From the NCBI GenBank assembly GCA_905199755.1, contig CAJKHT010000015.1, forward strand, positions 1-38,707: a stretch of 38,707 bases of DNA. Direction: 5' to 3'. Shown here in pieces: positions 16,962 to 26,334 of this stretch. The first letter of the stretch is position 1. Every line of letters begins with the position of its first letter. This DNA is from an uncultured Eubacteriales bacterium (GTDB lineage Bacteria; Bacillota; Clostridia; UBA1381). Both the position numbers and the translations under genes were made by a program. Under the pieces are notes generated by a model. That model saw only the letters and a program-made list of their open reading frames with translations. It searched no databases and was not told the DNA's origin.

Positions 16962-17824
16962 TTTTCTGCCCTCTTCAGAATTACGCTCACAATCTCCGGT
17001 GTATTGAGAATGCGCAAACCGTCATTATCCGCACAGCCTGCGCTTACTATAAGCTCATGACCGTTTTCAAAATATTCGCCCTTTGAATATTTATCCGTTC
17101 CGCTGTGTTGTATAAGTATTTTATCCCGTATCGGCTTAATATTAATCTGACCGCCGTGCAGATGTCCTCCCAGAACAAGGTCGAACGGATATTGTGACAC
17201 CTTATCAAAGTACTGCGCGCGATGCATAAGCAAAATTGAAAGAACGCTCTTATCTATGCTTGCGCTTATTTCTTTCATAAAAGGCTCCGCATGCTGCCAA
17301 AATGCCGTACCGCTGTCCGAATGCTTGGAATCACCGTAACCGATTAAATTTATGAGCGCACCGTCCTTTTCAAGCGTCCGTATCGAATTATTCAAAAATA
17401 TCACCCCGCTGCCCGAAAGCTCCTGCTTTATCGGCGGTTCTTCGCAGCCGCGGTATGTTGCGTTATAATATTCATGATTTCCGTACACGTAATATACCTG
17501 TGCAATATTCATCAGACGGTGTATAAGTTCCTTTGTATTGAAATAATTCACGGTGTCCATGCTCACAAGGTCACCTGCAATACAGATTATATCGGGTGAA
17601 GCATTCCGCACAAGGTTCTCTATTTTCCCGTAGTTATCACCGTTGTGGAAATCGGTTATAAGTACAATTTTAAAACCGTCAAACTGTTCCGGCACTCTTT
17701 CAGATTCAAAGGTATAGGAAGTATTTACCACACGCTTATTGTCCCACAATACATATGCCGACAGTGCCGAAACCAATATTATAAAAAAGCATATAAATGC
17801 CGTCAGTATCTTATGTTTTTTCAT
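16958..17824 (-). CDS. Membrane-anchored metallophosphoesterase (YkuE/YaeI-like)
   Basis: A 288-residue protein with an N-terminal membrane anchor (about 8-28, ILTAFICFFIILVSALSAYV) and a calcineurin-like phosphoesterase domain outside the membrane. Metal ligands are visible in LITDFHNG (D-x-H), AGDLV, YGNHEYY, LLMHR and GGHLHGGQ. Relatives include YaeI/LpxG-like and YkuE proteins that act on phospholipid or nucleotide-type phosphoesters; the substrate here is unknown. It begins 7 bases after a GT2 gene and overlaps the next gene by 4 bases. It could recycle an isoprenoid or nucleotide-sugar phosphate from polysaccharide assembly, but that is a guess from context. Confidence 0.87.
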   Translation of the reverse strand: MKKHKILTAFICFFIILVSALSAYVLWDNKRVVNTSYTFESERVPEQFDGFKIVLITDFHNGDNYGKIENLVRNASPDIICIAGDLVSMDTVNYFNTKELIHRLMNIAQVYYVYGNHEYYNATYRGCEEPPIKQELSGSGVIFLNNSIRTLEKDGALINLIGYGDSKHSDSGTAFWQHAEPFMKEISASIDKSVLSILLMHRAQYFDKVSQYPFDLVLGGHLHGGQINIKPIRDKILIQHSGTDKYSKGEYFENGHELIVSAGCADNDGLRILNTPEIVSVILKRAEK

Positions 17825-17831
17825 TTTCTGC

Positions 17832-18647
17832 TCATTTCCGGCGGATACGCCTCAGCTTATCAAAAGTAATATGTATCGGACGTATGAAAACCCGTATATA
17901 ATTCAGCGGATTATTCATTCCCCATTTTTTCAGATATTTTGCCGTTTCTCCGGCAAACGTAAAATTATCACGGTATTTTCTGACAACAGATATTCCTCTG
18001 CCCGTAAGTCCTTCATTTGACTGATAATATTCATAAATGACATCGGGTATGAACTGCACGCTCTCCGCATTTGTGAACGCTGCAAGCGAAAATACCGCGT
18101 CCTCTGCCGTGACCATATCCGTTCTGAACCTCACGCCCTCAACCACGCTGCGCTTATACACAGACATACACACACTGTTAAGGTAAATACCGTCAAAAAA
18201 CATCGGATAAAGCTTTTTTGAAAATTCATTTTTCTTTAAAAACTTTTGCTCCGAAATCTGACAATCCGGCACAAAAGTGCTGCTATCCTTATACACATAC
18301 TCATACCTGAAACGGACAATATCGGCATTATGCTCGCTTTGTGCCTCTGCCAGGCGCTTTGCCGCTCCGGGACACAGATAATCGTCTGCATCAAGAAACA
18401 TAACAAAATCACCGTGAACACAGGATAAGCCTACATTCCTCGCATTTGCCGCTCCGGAATTTTCTATACTTTTAACAATTATCCTGTCTCCGTATTTTAA
18501 AAGCTTTTGCAGCGTATTATCCGACGAACCGTCATTTACCGCTATTATTTCAAGCTCTGCTCCCTGTTGGGCAAGCAATGAATCGATACACCGTTCAATA
18601 TATTTTTCACTGTTATACGCCGGTATAATCACGGATATTTTTTTCAT
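17832..18647 (-). CDS. Family 2 glycosyltransferase
   Basis: A 271-residue GT-A enzyme starting VIIPAYNSEKYIERCIDSLL, with VNDGSSDNT, then FLDADDYL as the DxD-type metal and nucleotide-sugar binding motif. A C-terminal basic tail follows, and no clear membrane helix is seen. ATG 18647 has a GAGG 9-10 bases upstream. The gene overlaps the end of the priming transferase gene by 35 bases, implying translational coupling. It probably adds one of the first sugars to the lipid-linked repeat unit; donor and acceptor cannot be told. Confidence 0.9.
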   Translation of the reverse strand: MKKISVIIPAYNSEKYIERCIDSLLAQQGAELEIIAVNDGSSDNTLQKLLKYGDRIIVKSIENSGAANARNVGLSCVHGDFVMFLDADDYLCPGAAKRLAEAQSEHNADIVRFRYEYVYKDSSTFVPDCQISEQKFLKKNEFSKKLYPMFFDGIYLNSVCMSVYKRSVVEGVRFRTDMVTAEDAVFSLAAFTNAESVQFIPDVIYEYYQSNEGLTGRGISVVRKYRDNFTFAGETAKYLKKWGMNNPLNYIRVFIRPIHITFDKLRRIRRK

Positions 18648-20079
18648 TTTCTTTTTCCTCTTTATTCACCGCAATATCCATAAATTCCTTTGCAGAGTCT
18701 CTGCGCCGTATTTCTCTGTCATCGGACGACAAATCGGTGTCGCGCTCCTCGTCCACCCCTTCCGTGGCGGACTTCATAAACATGATTTTTATGGTAAGCA
18801 ATATAAGCTTTACATCAAGAATAAGCGAATAGGTTGTTCCGTATGTAATATCCATAAGAATTTTATCTGACACTCTTGTGTTGTATTTTCCGTAAACCTG
18901 AGCATAACCCGTAAGTCCCGCTTTAAGGCAATAACGCATGTCATAAGCTGCTATTGCTTTTGAAAATTCATCGGCAAAAACAGGCCGCTCCGGTCTCGGG
19001 CCCACTACCGACATTGCACCCGACAGTATATTAAATATCTGCGGAAGCTCGTCAAGCCGCAAAGCGCGCAGAACCCGTCCGACACGCGTAATTCTCGGAT
19101 CGTTTTCCGACGCAAACTGCGCTCCGTTTTTCTCTGCATCCGCGACCATTGTACGCAGTTTATAAACATTAAATACCTTTTTATGAATTGTATATCTCTC
19201 CTGCTTGTAGAAAACAGGGCCTTTTGAATCAAGCTTTATTGCCGCAGCGCACCCTAAAATTATCGGGGAGGTTGCTATAATCGCCGTCAAAGAAAACACT
19301 ATGTCAAAGCTTCTTTTAATGATTTTTTGAAATTTTGTAAGATGAATACCTCTTTTGATTATAACCGGGGTGTCGTCAATCTGATAAATTTTTCCTTTCA
19401 GCGTTGTAACACCGTCAACATCGGCAAGTATATTTGCCTCCTTGCCGAGTATAAGCGCTTTATATAAAATCCTCTCGGCAATCTTATTTGATATTTGTGA
19501 TGAAATAAATACCGCATCAAATTTTTGGAGCATTTCGTCCAGCAGCATATGGATTTCATTTTCATCATCCTCGTCCAGAAGATGATACCATGAACGGTTC
19601 TCCTCATTGGAAGCATATTTCAGCTTTCGCGCCAGACGGCTTGTGTTTTCCATATTCTCAATTATAAGCAGCGACCTTTTTTTACCTATTTTTTTCTTTG
19701 CAACCGTAACAACCAGTCTCCATGCCAGTTCCGATGAAGTCAGAATTAAAAACAAATATATCCAAAAGCCTATCGGCTGCTGTTCATATCTGAGAATACG
19801 GCTCAATACATATATAACCACATATGCAATAATCACGGCTATCCCCGTGGAAATAAGTGCATTGTATATGTTTTCCGCTTTAAGCGAATACAAATCAAAC
19901 ATTATAAAATTAAAAACAATAACTATTGAAAAAGCTGCGCAGTATCCTAAAGGCATCATATGTATTGCATCATTGGTTCCCGCCAGTCTGAAAGAGAAAA
20001 AAATGCTCAAAAACACTGCCGCCAAATCGCCCAAAACAGTCAGAAATCTTATCAATTTACTTCTTACATCTGTACTCAT
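18613..20079 (-). CDS. Priming sugar-phosphate transferase (polyprenyl-phosphate hexose-1-phosphate transferase)
   Basis: A 488-residue membrane enzyme that starts each polysaccharide repeat unit by moving sugar-1-phosphate to undecaprenyl phosphate. The N-terminal half has several membrane helices and a CoA-binding-like Rossmann region (KRSLLIIENMENTSRLARKL). The conserved catalytic domain follows: KRSFDIVFSL, GPVFYKQER, YKLRTMVADAE, RVGRVLRALRLDELPQI, NILSGAMSVVGPRPE and LTGYAQVYG. These are hallmarks of the WbaP/EpsL/CpsE family. ATG 20079 has a GTGGGG-type weak site; an earlier ATG at 20115 lies within the tail of the preceding terminator region and has no site. It has no clear promoter of its own, so expression by read-through of the terminator at 20121-20160 is possible. 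Confidence 0.93.
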   Translation of the reverse strand: MSTDVRSKLIRFLTVLGDLAAVFLSIFFSFRLAGTNDAIHMMPLGYCAAFSIVIVFNFIMFDLYSLKAENIYNALISTGIAVIIAYVVIYVLSRILRYEQQPIGFWIYLFLILTSSELAWRLVVTVAKKKIGKKRSLLIIENMENTSRLARKLKYASNEENRSWYHLLDEDDENEIHMLLDEMLQKFDAVFISSQISNKIAERILYKALILGKEANILADVDGVTTLKGKIYQIDDTPVIIKRGIHLTKFQKIIKRSFDIVFSLTAIIATSPIILGCAAAIKLDSKGPVFYKQERYTIHKKVFNVYKLRTMVADAEKNGAQFASENDPRITRVGRVLRALRLDELPQIFNILSGAMSVVGPRPERPVFADEFSKAIAAYDMRYCLKAGLTGYAQVYGKYNTRVSDKILMDITYGTTYSLILDVKLILLTIKIMFMKSATEGVDEERDTDLSSDDREIRRRDSAKEFMDIAVNKEEKENEKNIRDYTGV

Positions 20080-20120
20080 ATTGTACCCCACTCGCACTCT
20101 TCCGCTATTTACCATTTTAA

Positions 20121-20160
20121 ATATATAAAAAGCTGCCCCAAATTAGAAATCCGGGGCAGC
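20121..20160 (-). terminator. Terminator after the SLH-domain protein gene
   Basis: GCTGCCCC (20132-20139) pairs perfectly with GGGGCAGC (20153-20160). The minus strand then reads TTTTTATATAT. It separates the SLH gene from the priming transferase, though the U tract is short and interrupted, so some read-through is likely. Confidence 0.8.
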
Positions 20161-20187
20161 AACTCTTGATTAATATAGTAAATAGCT

Positions 20188-21621
20188 TTAGTATAATAAT
20201 TGACTCTCGTAATCGTCAAGTTTATTTCTTATGTTGTCCTGTCGCTTAGCTATGCTGACATATCCGTCATCGTCATATGCGCTCGTAGCCTTAAGGCATA
20301 CTTCATATGCCCAGTGCTTGGGAGACATATCTACAAATGAGTAATCAGCAGCAGTAATTTCATATTCATTACCGTCTTTATCCAATGCAGTCAGACCCAT
20401 ATCGTTACGACCGATTATATTATTGAACATCTGACAGAATTCAGCTCTTGTCATTATTTCGTCCGGTGCAAATTTATCCTTGCTCACACCGTTCATATAA
20501 CCGTATGCATATACCTTTTTAATGTCTTCTGCATACTCATTTCCCTCAACATCGGTAAACGGTACGTCCTCAGACAAGCTCAGCTTCAATGCATGCGATA
20601 CAAGCTTTGCAACCAATCCGCGGTTTACATCGCCCAAAGGAATACTTCCCTCCGAATCCAGTCCGCCTACGGAACACTGATATGCCAAACCTCTTGCATA
20701 CCATGCATCACGATAAGGCTCAACCGACGGTGTTACCTTGTACTTCTGACCTTTTGTATAAAGCTCCTGATCCAGCAAACGCATAAGCATTGCGGAAACC
20801 TGCTCCAACGTAACATTGTCATCCATACCCATGCATATTCTTGCAGCCTGCTGTTCATTTCCTTCATCGTCATAAACCGTTATAATACTGGGTTCATAAC
20901 CGAATATGTAAGCAAACTTGGCACCCGACAGGTCTATTGAGGTATCTTTTGCCGGCTTTGAAGGCTCTTCTGTCTTTCCGTCCTCCTTATTGTCCTTATC
21001 GGTATCTTTATCCGAGTCTTTATTTTCATCCTTGGTATCGTCATCCTTGTATGCATCCCCGGGAATATCCTTAGGATCATCGGGGATTACAATATCAATG
21101 ATATCATTTGTAGACAAATCTAAAATACGACCGTCAATATGCCAACCGTCCCCTTCATGTTTAAACACATACCAGTCAATGCCGTAGCTTTTTGAGTTCA
21201 GTTTAGCCCAGGGAATAACTTCGCCCTTATTCGAACGGATATATCCCTTATACATCAACTGCTCACGTGCAGCATCAAATGCCGCATCGTCAGCCGGCGC
21301 TACCTCTACCTCTGCCAACACATCAGCCTCGGTTACACCGTTTCCTATTACTACGGAATAATTGTTGTTTCTGTATTTGCTTACCAACTTCGCAGTAGCA
21401 ACTACATCTGTAAACACTTCTTTCGGACGACCGGTAATATTACCGCTCGTATCCAACTGTAAACCATCGAGCTGAAGGAAAAACGCTGCCGAACCTGACG
21501 GTATTTTGCTGTTCTGGCTTTCTTCACTGTTTGAAACTTCTTTGTCCTCACTACTTGCGAACACAGTCATTCCGGCACACAACATTGCAGTCGCAAGAAG
21601 GAGCGCTAATAACTTTCTCAT
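20188..21621 (-). CDS. Secreted SLH-domain surface protein under a c-di-GMP riboswitch
   Basis: A 477-residue exported protein. The signal peptide is MRKLLALLLATAMLCAGM..VFA, cut near residue 22. Next is an unrecognised domain (about 40-185) ending in a WYVFKHEGDGWHIDG motif, then a Lys/Asp-rich linker (about 190-230). The C-terminal half has S-layer homology repeats: a degenerate one around NRGLVAKLVSHAL, a clear one VPFTDVEGNEYAEDI..GYMNG..FAPDEIMTRAEF, and a partial one SFVDMSPKHWAYEV. SLH repeats bind secondary wall polysaccharides, often pyruvylated, with TRAE as the contact motif. ATG 21621 has AAAGGAGG 9 bases upstream; the earlier start at 21660 falls within the riboswitch. It is flanked by polysaccharide genes on both sides and follows a pyruvyl transferase by one gene. 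Confidence 0.9.
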   Translation of the reverse strand: MRKLLALLLATAMLCAGMTVFASSEDKEVSNSEESQNSKIPSGSAAFFLQLDGLQLDTSGNITGRPKEVFTDVVATAKLVSKYRNNNYSVVIGNGVTEADVLAEVEVAPADDAAFDAAREQLMYKGYIRSNKGEVIPWAKLNSKSYGIDWYVFKHEGDGWHIDGRILDLSTNDIIDIVIPDDPKDIPGDAYKDDDTKDENKDSDKDTDKDNKEDGKTEEPSKPAKDTSIDLSGAKFAYIFGYEPSIITVYDDEGNEQQAARICMGMDDNVTLEQVSAMLMRLLDQELYTKGQKYKVTPSVEPYRDAWYARGLAYQCSVGGLDSEGSIPLGDVNRGLVAKLVSHALKLSLSEDVPFTDVEGNEYAEDIKKVYAYGYMNGVSKDKFAPDEIMTRAEFCQMFNNIIGRNDMGLTALDKDGNEYEITAADYSFVDMSPKHWAYEVCLKATSAYDDDGYVSIAKRQDNIRNKLDDYESQLLY

Positions 21622-21647
21622 TCCTGAGAACCTCCTTTTATTATGCA

Positions 21648-21716
21648 ACCAGACAATCATAGTATAACCTTAGATTCACGGCTTTGCGTCCCAACTTTTC
21701 AGATGGTTTGCCCCTA
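21648..21716 (-). promoter_or_regulatory. c-di-GMP-I (GEMM) riboswitch before the SLH gene
   Basis: The minus strand carries the class I c-di-GMP aptamer core: GGGGCAAACC (21705-21714), a P2 stem with a GAAA tetraloop (CCATCTGAAAAGTTGG), GGGACGCAAAGCC, then TCTAAG...TATGATT, the tetraloop receptor. No terminator stem follows. The AAAGGAGG ribosome binding site lies about 15 bases beyond the 3' end, so translational control is the simpler model. An own promoter lies immediately upstream. Confidence 0.92.
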
Positions 21717-21735
21717 TATTTAATTTTATATATAT

Positions 21736-21764
21736 AGTATACCATGTTTTTTTCCACTTGTCAA
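21736..21764 (-). promoter_or_regulatory. Promoter of the riboswitch-SLH transcript
   Basis: TTGACA (21759-21764), a 17 bp spacer and TATACT (21736-21741) on the minus strand. The -35 lies only nine bases after the stop codon of the preceding GT2 gene, with no terminator between, so the long upstream transcript can also run through this riboswitch. Confidence 0.88.
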
Positions 21765-21773
21765 CCGTTTATT

Positions 21774-22733
21774 TTAATATTTCATAAAAATGTGCAAAAG
21801 CAACAATGACACTCTTGACGGAGCATAATTAATTAAAAAATATAGACAAAAATGCCTGAAATTGCTGTGATATGTCATAGAAGTCTTTATATATTTTCTA
21901 AGGCTCGGATTTTTCAGAACACCCGCAGCATATGACGAATCCTCATCCGCTGCGGCACGGCAGTAAAGAAGAAGCACCAATGCCGCAACACATTCAAGGC
22001 TTTTTCTTGTGCCGGTATCCATGCTGTTATTCAAAACATTTTCAAACAATCCGAGAATTTTGGGTACTCTGCCGACCAAATCTCCCAGACAATGTCCGCT
22101 GTTCTTTATATAGTAATTGTAAAAGCATTTGTCTAAAAAACGCACCCGTTCAACATACAAAAGCATCTCCGTGTTCAGCTTCAGATCCTCGCTGAAATAT
22201 TTTACGGTGCTTCCGAATTTCAGCTTGTTTTCAAGCAGAAAGCTTCTTTTTATAAGCTTATTGCAAACCTCAAATGTATGCTTGTTCCTATAAAAATATT
22301 CAAAAATATAGTCTCCCCTGTCCTTGATTTCCACGCATTTGTCAAACGCGGCTCTTTCGGTTACGCTGCCGTCCTCCCGTATATCGCGTATTCCGCACTG
22401 CACAATCTGATAATCATCTTTTTTCGCAGCCTCGTACATCACTCTGTACATATCTTTTTCTATGGTATCATCTGCATCGACAAATCCGACATATTCTCCC
22501 TTTGCCGCCTTTATTCCCGCATTTCTCGCTCCGCCCTGACCCATGCGTCTTTCGCTGAGCACGGTTATATTATCTTTATAAGACTCCAGGATACTTTCAG
22601 TACCGTCCTCGGAGCCGTCATTTACAACTATTATTTCAATGTCTTTCATAGTCTGATTCAAAATCGAATCGATACACGCTTTTATTGTTTTTTCACCATT
22701 GTATACAGGAACTATAACCGACACCTTAATCAT
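21774..22733 (-). CDS. Family 2 glycosyltransferase
   Basis: A 319-residue GT-A enzyme: VSVIVPVYNGEKTIKACIDS, VVNDGSEDGTES, GARNAGIKAAKGEY and VDADDTI (DxD-type motif). ATG 22733 has GGAGG 7 bases upstream and overlaps the pyruvyl transferase stop by 4 bases. It is the last gene of the first polysaccharide segment. The donor sugar cannot be told from sequence. Confidence 0.9.
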   Translation of the reverse strand: MIKVSVIVPVYNGEKTIKACIDSILNQTMKDIEIIVVNDGSEDGTESILESYKDNITVLSERRMGQGGARNAGIKAAKGEYVGFVDADDTIEKDMYRVMYEAAKKDDYQIVQCGIRDIREDGSVTERAAFDKCVEIKDRGDYIFEYFYRNKHTFEVCNKLIKRSFLLENKLKFGSTVKYFSEDLKLNTEMLLYVERVRFLDKCFYNYYIKNSGHCLGDLVGRVPKILGLFENVLNNSMDTGTRKSLECVAALVLLLYCRAAADEDSSYAAGVLKNPSLRKYIKTSMTYHSNFRHFCLYFLINYAPSRVSLLLLHIFMKY

Positions 22734-23761
22734 TTTAATGCCTCCTGCTCCGTAAGATATTCCCTCAGTGTCTCCAGATGTCTCATTGCATCGGTTTTTA
22801 CGTTTTCATCGAGCTGTACCGCTTTATCGGTACGCTCTGCAAGCTCAAACATCGCCTCCGCCGTCAGAGAGCTTTTCATTATCCTTTCAAAGCCGAGCTT
22901 TTCGGACAGAATATCAATTTTACTTGTATCGGACACGGCAGCAACGGGAACACCTGCCAGTATTGCCGCAATCACTCCGTGAAAACGCGAGCTGATTATT
23001 TTGCCGCAGCGTGCCATATTTTTAAATACATATTCGGGCTGTGAATCGTATGCTATTATTTCCGTCATTTCGGGGTATTCCATAAGACGGCGTATCGTCA
23101 TAACGGCAATTGTATCATTTTCATTGCCCGTATCAAACGCAAACAGCAGTACTTTTTTCCCGTATTTATGTATATATCTGTCGCAAGCCTTCGCCGCAGC
23201 GGTATAATACGGGAAATTGCTCTCGCTGTAACCGCGCTGAACCGGGACTATTCCGAGGCAGCCTTCGTCCGTTCTTTCGTAAATATACTTTCGGTCGAGT
23301 GCAAAAACTATATCCTCATGACGCTTGACAATACTTTTTCTCGCCATATCCGCCATTATTTTTTCCGATACGGCATCACGGCAGGATATAAGCTTATATT
23401 TATTCAATTCGCGTTTGACCAGCATACGCTCCAATACATTTTTCGGCATATCAACGCTGCAGTCTATAACCGCCGACTTTTTACCCGCAAAGCTTTTTTC
23501 ATACGGAATTGAAACCATTTTTGACAGCAGACTCATTTTTGATTCATATTTAAAGCCTGTGCCTATAACATTTACATATGCATCAATATCAACGTTTTTA
23601 TCGTATAAATGGACATTCTCGCAGCCGCGCAGATGAAGCAGAAACTCTTTCTGCGGACAATCAACGTAAAATTCGCAGTCGGGCATGTTGTTAATTGTAA
23701 TCAAACGCATAACGTCATCGCCGAAATTCCTGTCATAATATCCCAAAATTTGTATATTCAT
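22730..23761 (-). CDS. Polysaccharide pyruvyl transferase family protein
   Basis: A 343-residue protein of the family that includes CsaB (adds pyruvate ketals to wall polysaccharide) and EPS pyruvyl transferases. Recognisable parts are the N-terminal GYYDRNFGDDVM, LISCRDAVSEKIM in the middle, and the diagnostic SSRFHGVIAAILAGVPVAAV near residue 280. ATG 23761 is chosen (AGGGGT upstream); a GTG directly before it is the alternative. Using phosphoenolpyruvate it would make a pyruvylated sugar in the polymer. This matters because the SLH protein encoded two genes on may bind such groups. Some family members have other roles, so the reaction is inferred. Confidence 0.85.
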   Translation of the reverse strand: MNIQILGYYDRNFGDDVMRLITINNMPDCEFYVDCPQKEFLLHLRGCENVHLYDKNVDIDAYVNVIGTGFKYESKMSLLSKMVSIPYEKSFAGKKSAVIDCSVDMPKNVLERMLVKRELNKYKLISCRDAVSEKIMADMARKSIVKRHEDIVFALDRKYIYERTDEGCLGIVPVQRGYSESNFPYYTAAAKACDRYIHKYGKKVLLFAFDTGNENDTIAVMTIRRLMEYPEMTEIIAYDSQPEYVFKNMARCGKIISSRFHGVIAAILAGVPVAAVSDTSKIDILSEKLGFERIMKSSLTAEAMFELAERTDKAVQLDENVKTDAMRHLETLREYLTEQEALK

Positions 23762-23774
23762 CACCGCACCCCTT

Positions 23775-25313
23775 TTATATACGTCCTATCTTATTTTTAA
23801 GCGCAGTTAAAGCCTTTTCTCTCTCACTGCCCGTAAAGGTTACAAAAAATCCCGTGCCGTAGCTTACCGCCGCTGCTGCCACCGCCGCAAGGACAAGCGT
23901 CAGCCATGAATTTACCGGTACAAGCATATGTACGGCGGTACATATCAGAAACACCGCGATATTTAACACCGCTCCCCTTATGAGATAGGGATAAAATACT
24001 GTTTTTTTCACCTTTATGCTGTTTGCGGCATATATCGGGACGAATATAACGGTTTTTAAAAACAGCAGCACGGAGCTTACTCCGGCAATAGCGTAAAGTC
24101 CGAGTCCCGTAAATTCCAAAAGTGCATATACGATTGCTATATTCAGAACACCTATTATACAATCCAGTATTGCAGGTATTCTGACGCGGCATGTCAGCGT
24201 ATTTATCTGATGCAGCGGAAAAACATAGATGCTGAACATCTGCGGCAGCAGCGTCAGAACCGATAAAATCTGCACCTCGTTTATTTCCTGTGCCGTGAGT
24301 GTGGGCAGCCACAGTGAAAAGAAATCCTTTCCGAAAACAACAATTCCTATAATGGGAACCGAGCATATAAATCCGCACATTTTTGACGCAAACCCGGTTT
24401 CCTTAAAAAACTCCTTTGTTGTCTGCGTTGAATAGCTTATCGTCATTGACGGATAAAAAGCGCCTGCCACCACTCCGATAAAGCTTATAATCATAATCGG
24501 AAATGTCTTTGCTATGGACAGCATGCTCATATCTTCCGCACCCATAAATATATTTGCGATAAGCAAATCCAGTCCGGTAAACAGCATCTGGCTCATCTGG
24601 CTTACGGAGTTCCATATTCCCATTTTTGCCAGTTCCTTAACCGCACCGAAGTCAAACAGCTCTCTTTTGAATTTCAAATCGGGGGTCAGCTTATTCTTAA
24701 ATCTTACCCTCATTATTGCAGAATATACCGCGCACAAGAACACAATTATGCCTATATACCCTATATACGGATAAAGGAATGTATATGCCAGTATCAGAAG
24801 CACTGCCTTTATCACGATATTTGTCATATTTATAAAGCCCGTGATTTCGAGCCTGTTCTTTGCAAACGGTGCCGCATCGTATCTTGAAAATATAAGATTT
24901 ACAAAAAACATCATGAACACAAACGCCCACAGACATTTTACATCAAGCACATGCCCCGCCGGAATATTTATCAGCTTTTCAAGGAAAATCACCATGACGG
25001 TTGCCGGGATTGCCAGTATTACCGTAAGAAATACATTAACAAGCGTAACAGAGGTAAAATATCTGTTTGCATTTTCCGTTTCGCCCTTTGAATATTCTAC
25101 CGTGATATATCGGTTTGCCATTCCGTTTATGACCGAGGTGATTACCGTAGCATATTCCAGAAAATTATCCGAAAGACTGTAAAATCCGTAAACCTCTTTC
25201 CCTATTTTTTCTATGATAACGGGGATAAGAAAGAAATTTATTGCCATTGACAGCGCAAATGCCATAAACTGTGACAGCATATTCAATGCAAGCTGTTTTC
25301 CTTTACCGTTCAT
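23775..25313 (-). CDS. Wzx-type polysaccharide flippase
   Basis: A 512-residue polytopic membrane protein with about 12-14 hydrophobic helices and no long soluble domain, beginning QLALNMLSQFMAFALSMAIN, with KEVYGFYSLSDNF and repeated helices to the C-terminus. This is the pattern of MOP-superfamily oligosaccharide flippases that move lipid-linked repeat units across the membrane. It follows a GT2 gene by 3 bases and precedes the pyruvyl transferase by 13. Its partner polymerase is encoded at 31314-32540. Confidence 0.9.
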   Translation of the reverse strand: MNGKGKQLALNMLSQFMAFALSMAINFFLIPVIIEKIGKEVYGFYSLSDNFLEYATVITSVINGMANRYITVEYSKGETENANRYFTSVTLVNVFLTVILAIPATVMVIFLEKLINIPAGHVLDVKCLWAFVFMMFFVNLIFSRYDAAPFAKNRLEITGFINMTNIVIKAVLLILAYTFLYPYIGYIGIIVFLCAVYSAIMRVRFKNKLTPDLKFKRELFDFGAVKELAKMGIWNSVSQMSQMLFTGLDLLIANIFMGAEDMSMLSIAKTFPIMIISFIGVVAGAFYPSMTISYSTQTTKEFFKETGFASKMCGFICSVPIIGIVVFGKDFFSLWLPTLTAQEINEVQILSVLTLLPQMFSIYVFPLHQINTLTCRVRIPAILDCIIGVLNIAIVYALLEFTGLGLYAIAGVSSVLLFLKTVIFVPIYAANSIKVKKTVFYPYLIRGAVLNIAVFLICTAVHMLVPVNSWLTLVLAAVAAAAVSYGTGFFVTFTGSEREKALTALKNKIGRI

Positions 25314-25316
25314 ATA

Positions 25317-26333
25317 TTATTCCGTTCCTTTCCGTTTCACATACAGCCACAAAATCCGCCACAGTCTGTTTTTAAGTATCGTTATCATAACCGCCGCACG
25401 CGCATCTTTAAAATTATACCTGCAATATCCGATATATCTGAATATTATATCATCAACATTCTTTATAAATCTTGTATATTTTTTATAATCCTCCGTCAAG
25501 CGGATATAATCGCACAGATAATTGTAAAAAACATACACAGTATAAGCGCCGAGCTGATTTTTTATTCCGCACATGCTCATATCCGCACCGCTGCTCTCAA
25601 TTGTTTTAAGCATCAATGCAAAAAAATCCATTTCACGGGCATTGAAGCTGCGGCTTGCGGAATCCATAGTTACTCTGTAAAAATACAGCGGTTTACGGAT
25701 AACACATATCGTTTCCGCACTGAGCATCAGCGGCAGTGTTATAGCAAAATCCTCGCCTATCGCAACGGATTCATCTATATTAAAGCAAAACTTCTTAAAA
25801 AGACTGCTTTTTACCGCTCTTTGCCACAAACCCGGATATGTACCGAATGTGAAAAAGCGTTTTGTATTGTCATAAACAATCCTTTCATAAAGAGTTTTCT
25901 TTTTATCGTTGCTGTAAATCCCCTCCCGAAAATCAGGCAGATCGAATATGCTTTTACCGAGCAGCTGCGTCTCAAATCCGAAAAGATATACGTCCGCATG
26001 TGTTTTTCTTATATTTTCATAAAGACACCGCAGCGCACCGTGAAGCATGCAGTCATCACCGTCAACATTTACCGTATATTCTCCGGCAGCTATCGCAAAT
26101 CCTGCATTTCTCGCACTCACCACACCGCCGTTTTCTTTATGCAGCGCTTTTATGCGGCTGTCATTTTCCGCATAGCTGTCAATGATTTTTCCGCAGCCGT
26201 CCGGCGAACCGTCATCAATCAGTATTAATTCAAAATCGGTAAAATCCTGCTCCAGTATACTCCTTATACATTGGTCAAGGTACTTTTCAACCTTGTATAC
26301 CGGCACTATTATACTGAACATCGGTGCAGACAT
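25317..26333 (-). CDS. Family 2 glycosyltransferase
   Basis: A 338-residue enzyme: MFSIIVPVYKVEKYLDQCIR, IDDGSPDG, GVVSARNAGFAIAAGEYT and VNVDGDDCM as the metal-binding motif. This subfamily (EpsJ/CpsJ-like) transfers hexoses to lipid-linked repeat units. ATG 26333 has AAGGAGA about 7 bases upstream. It is separated from the preceding gene by one base. Confidence 0.9.
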   Translation of the reverse strand: MSAPMFSIIVPVYKVEKYLDQCIRSILEQDFTDFELILIDDGSPDGCGKIIDSYAENDSRIKALHKENGGVVSARNAGFAIAAGEYTVNVDGDDCMLHGALRCLYENIRKTHADVYLFGFETQLLGKSIFDLPDFREGIYSNDKKKTLYERIVYDNTKRFFTFGTYPGLWQRAVKSSLFKKFCFNIDESVAIGEDFAITLPLMLSAETICVIRKPLYFYRVTMDSASRSFNAREMDFFALMLKTIESSGADMSMCGIKNQLGAYTVYVFYNYLCDYIRLTEDYKKYTRFIKNVDDIIFRYIGYCRYNFKDARAAVMITILKNRLWRILWLYVKRKGTE

Positions 26334-26334
26334 G

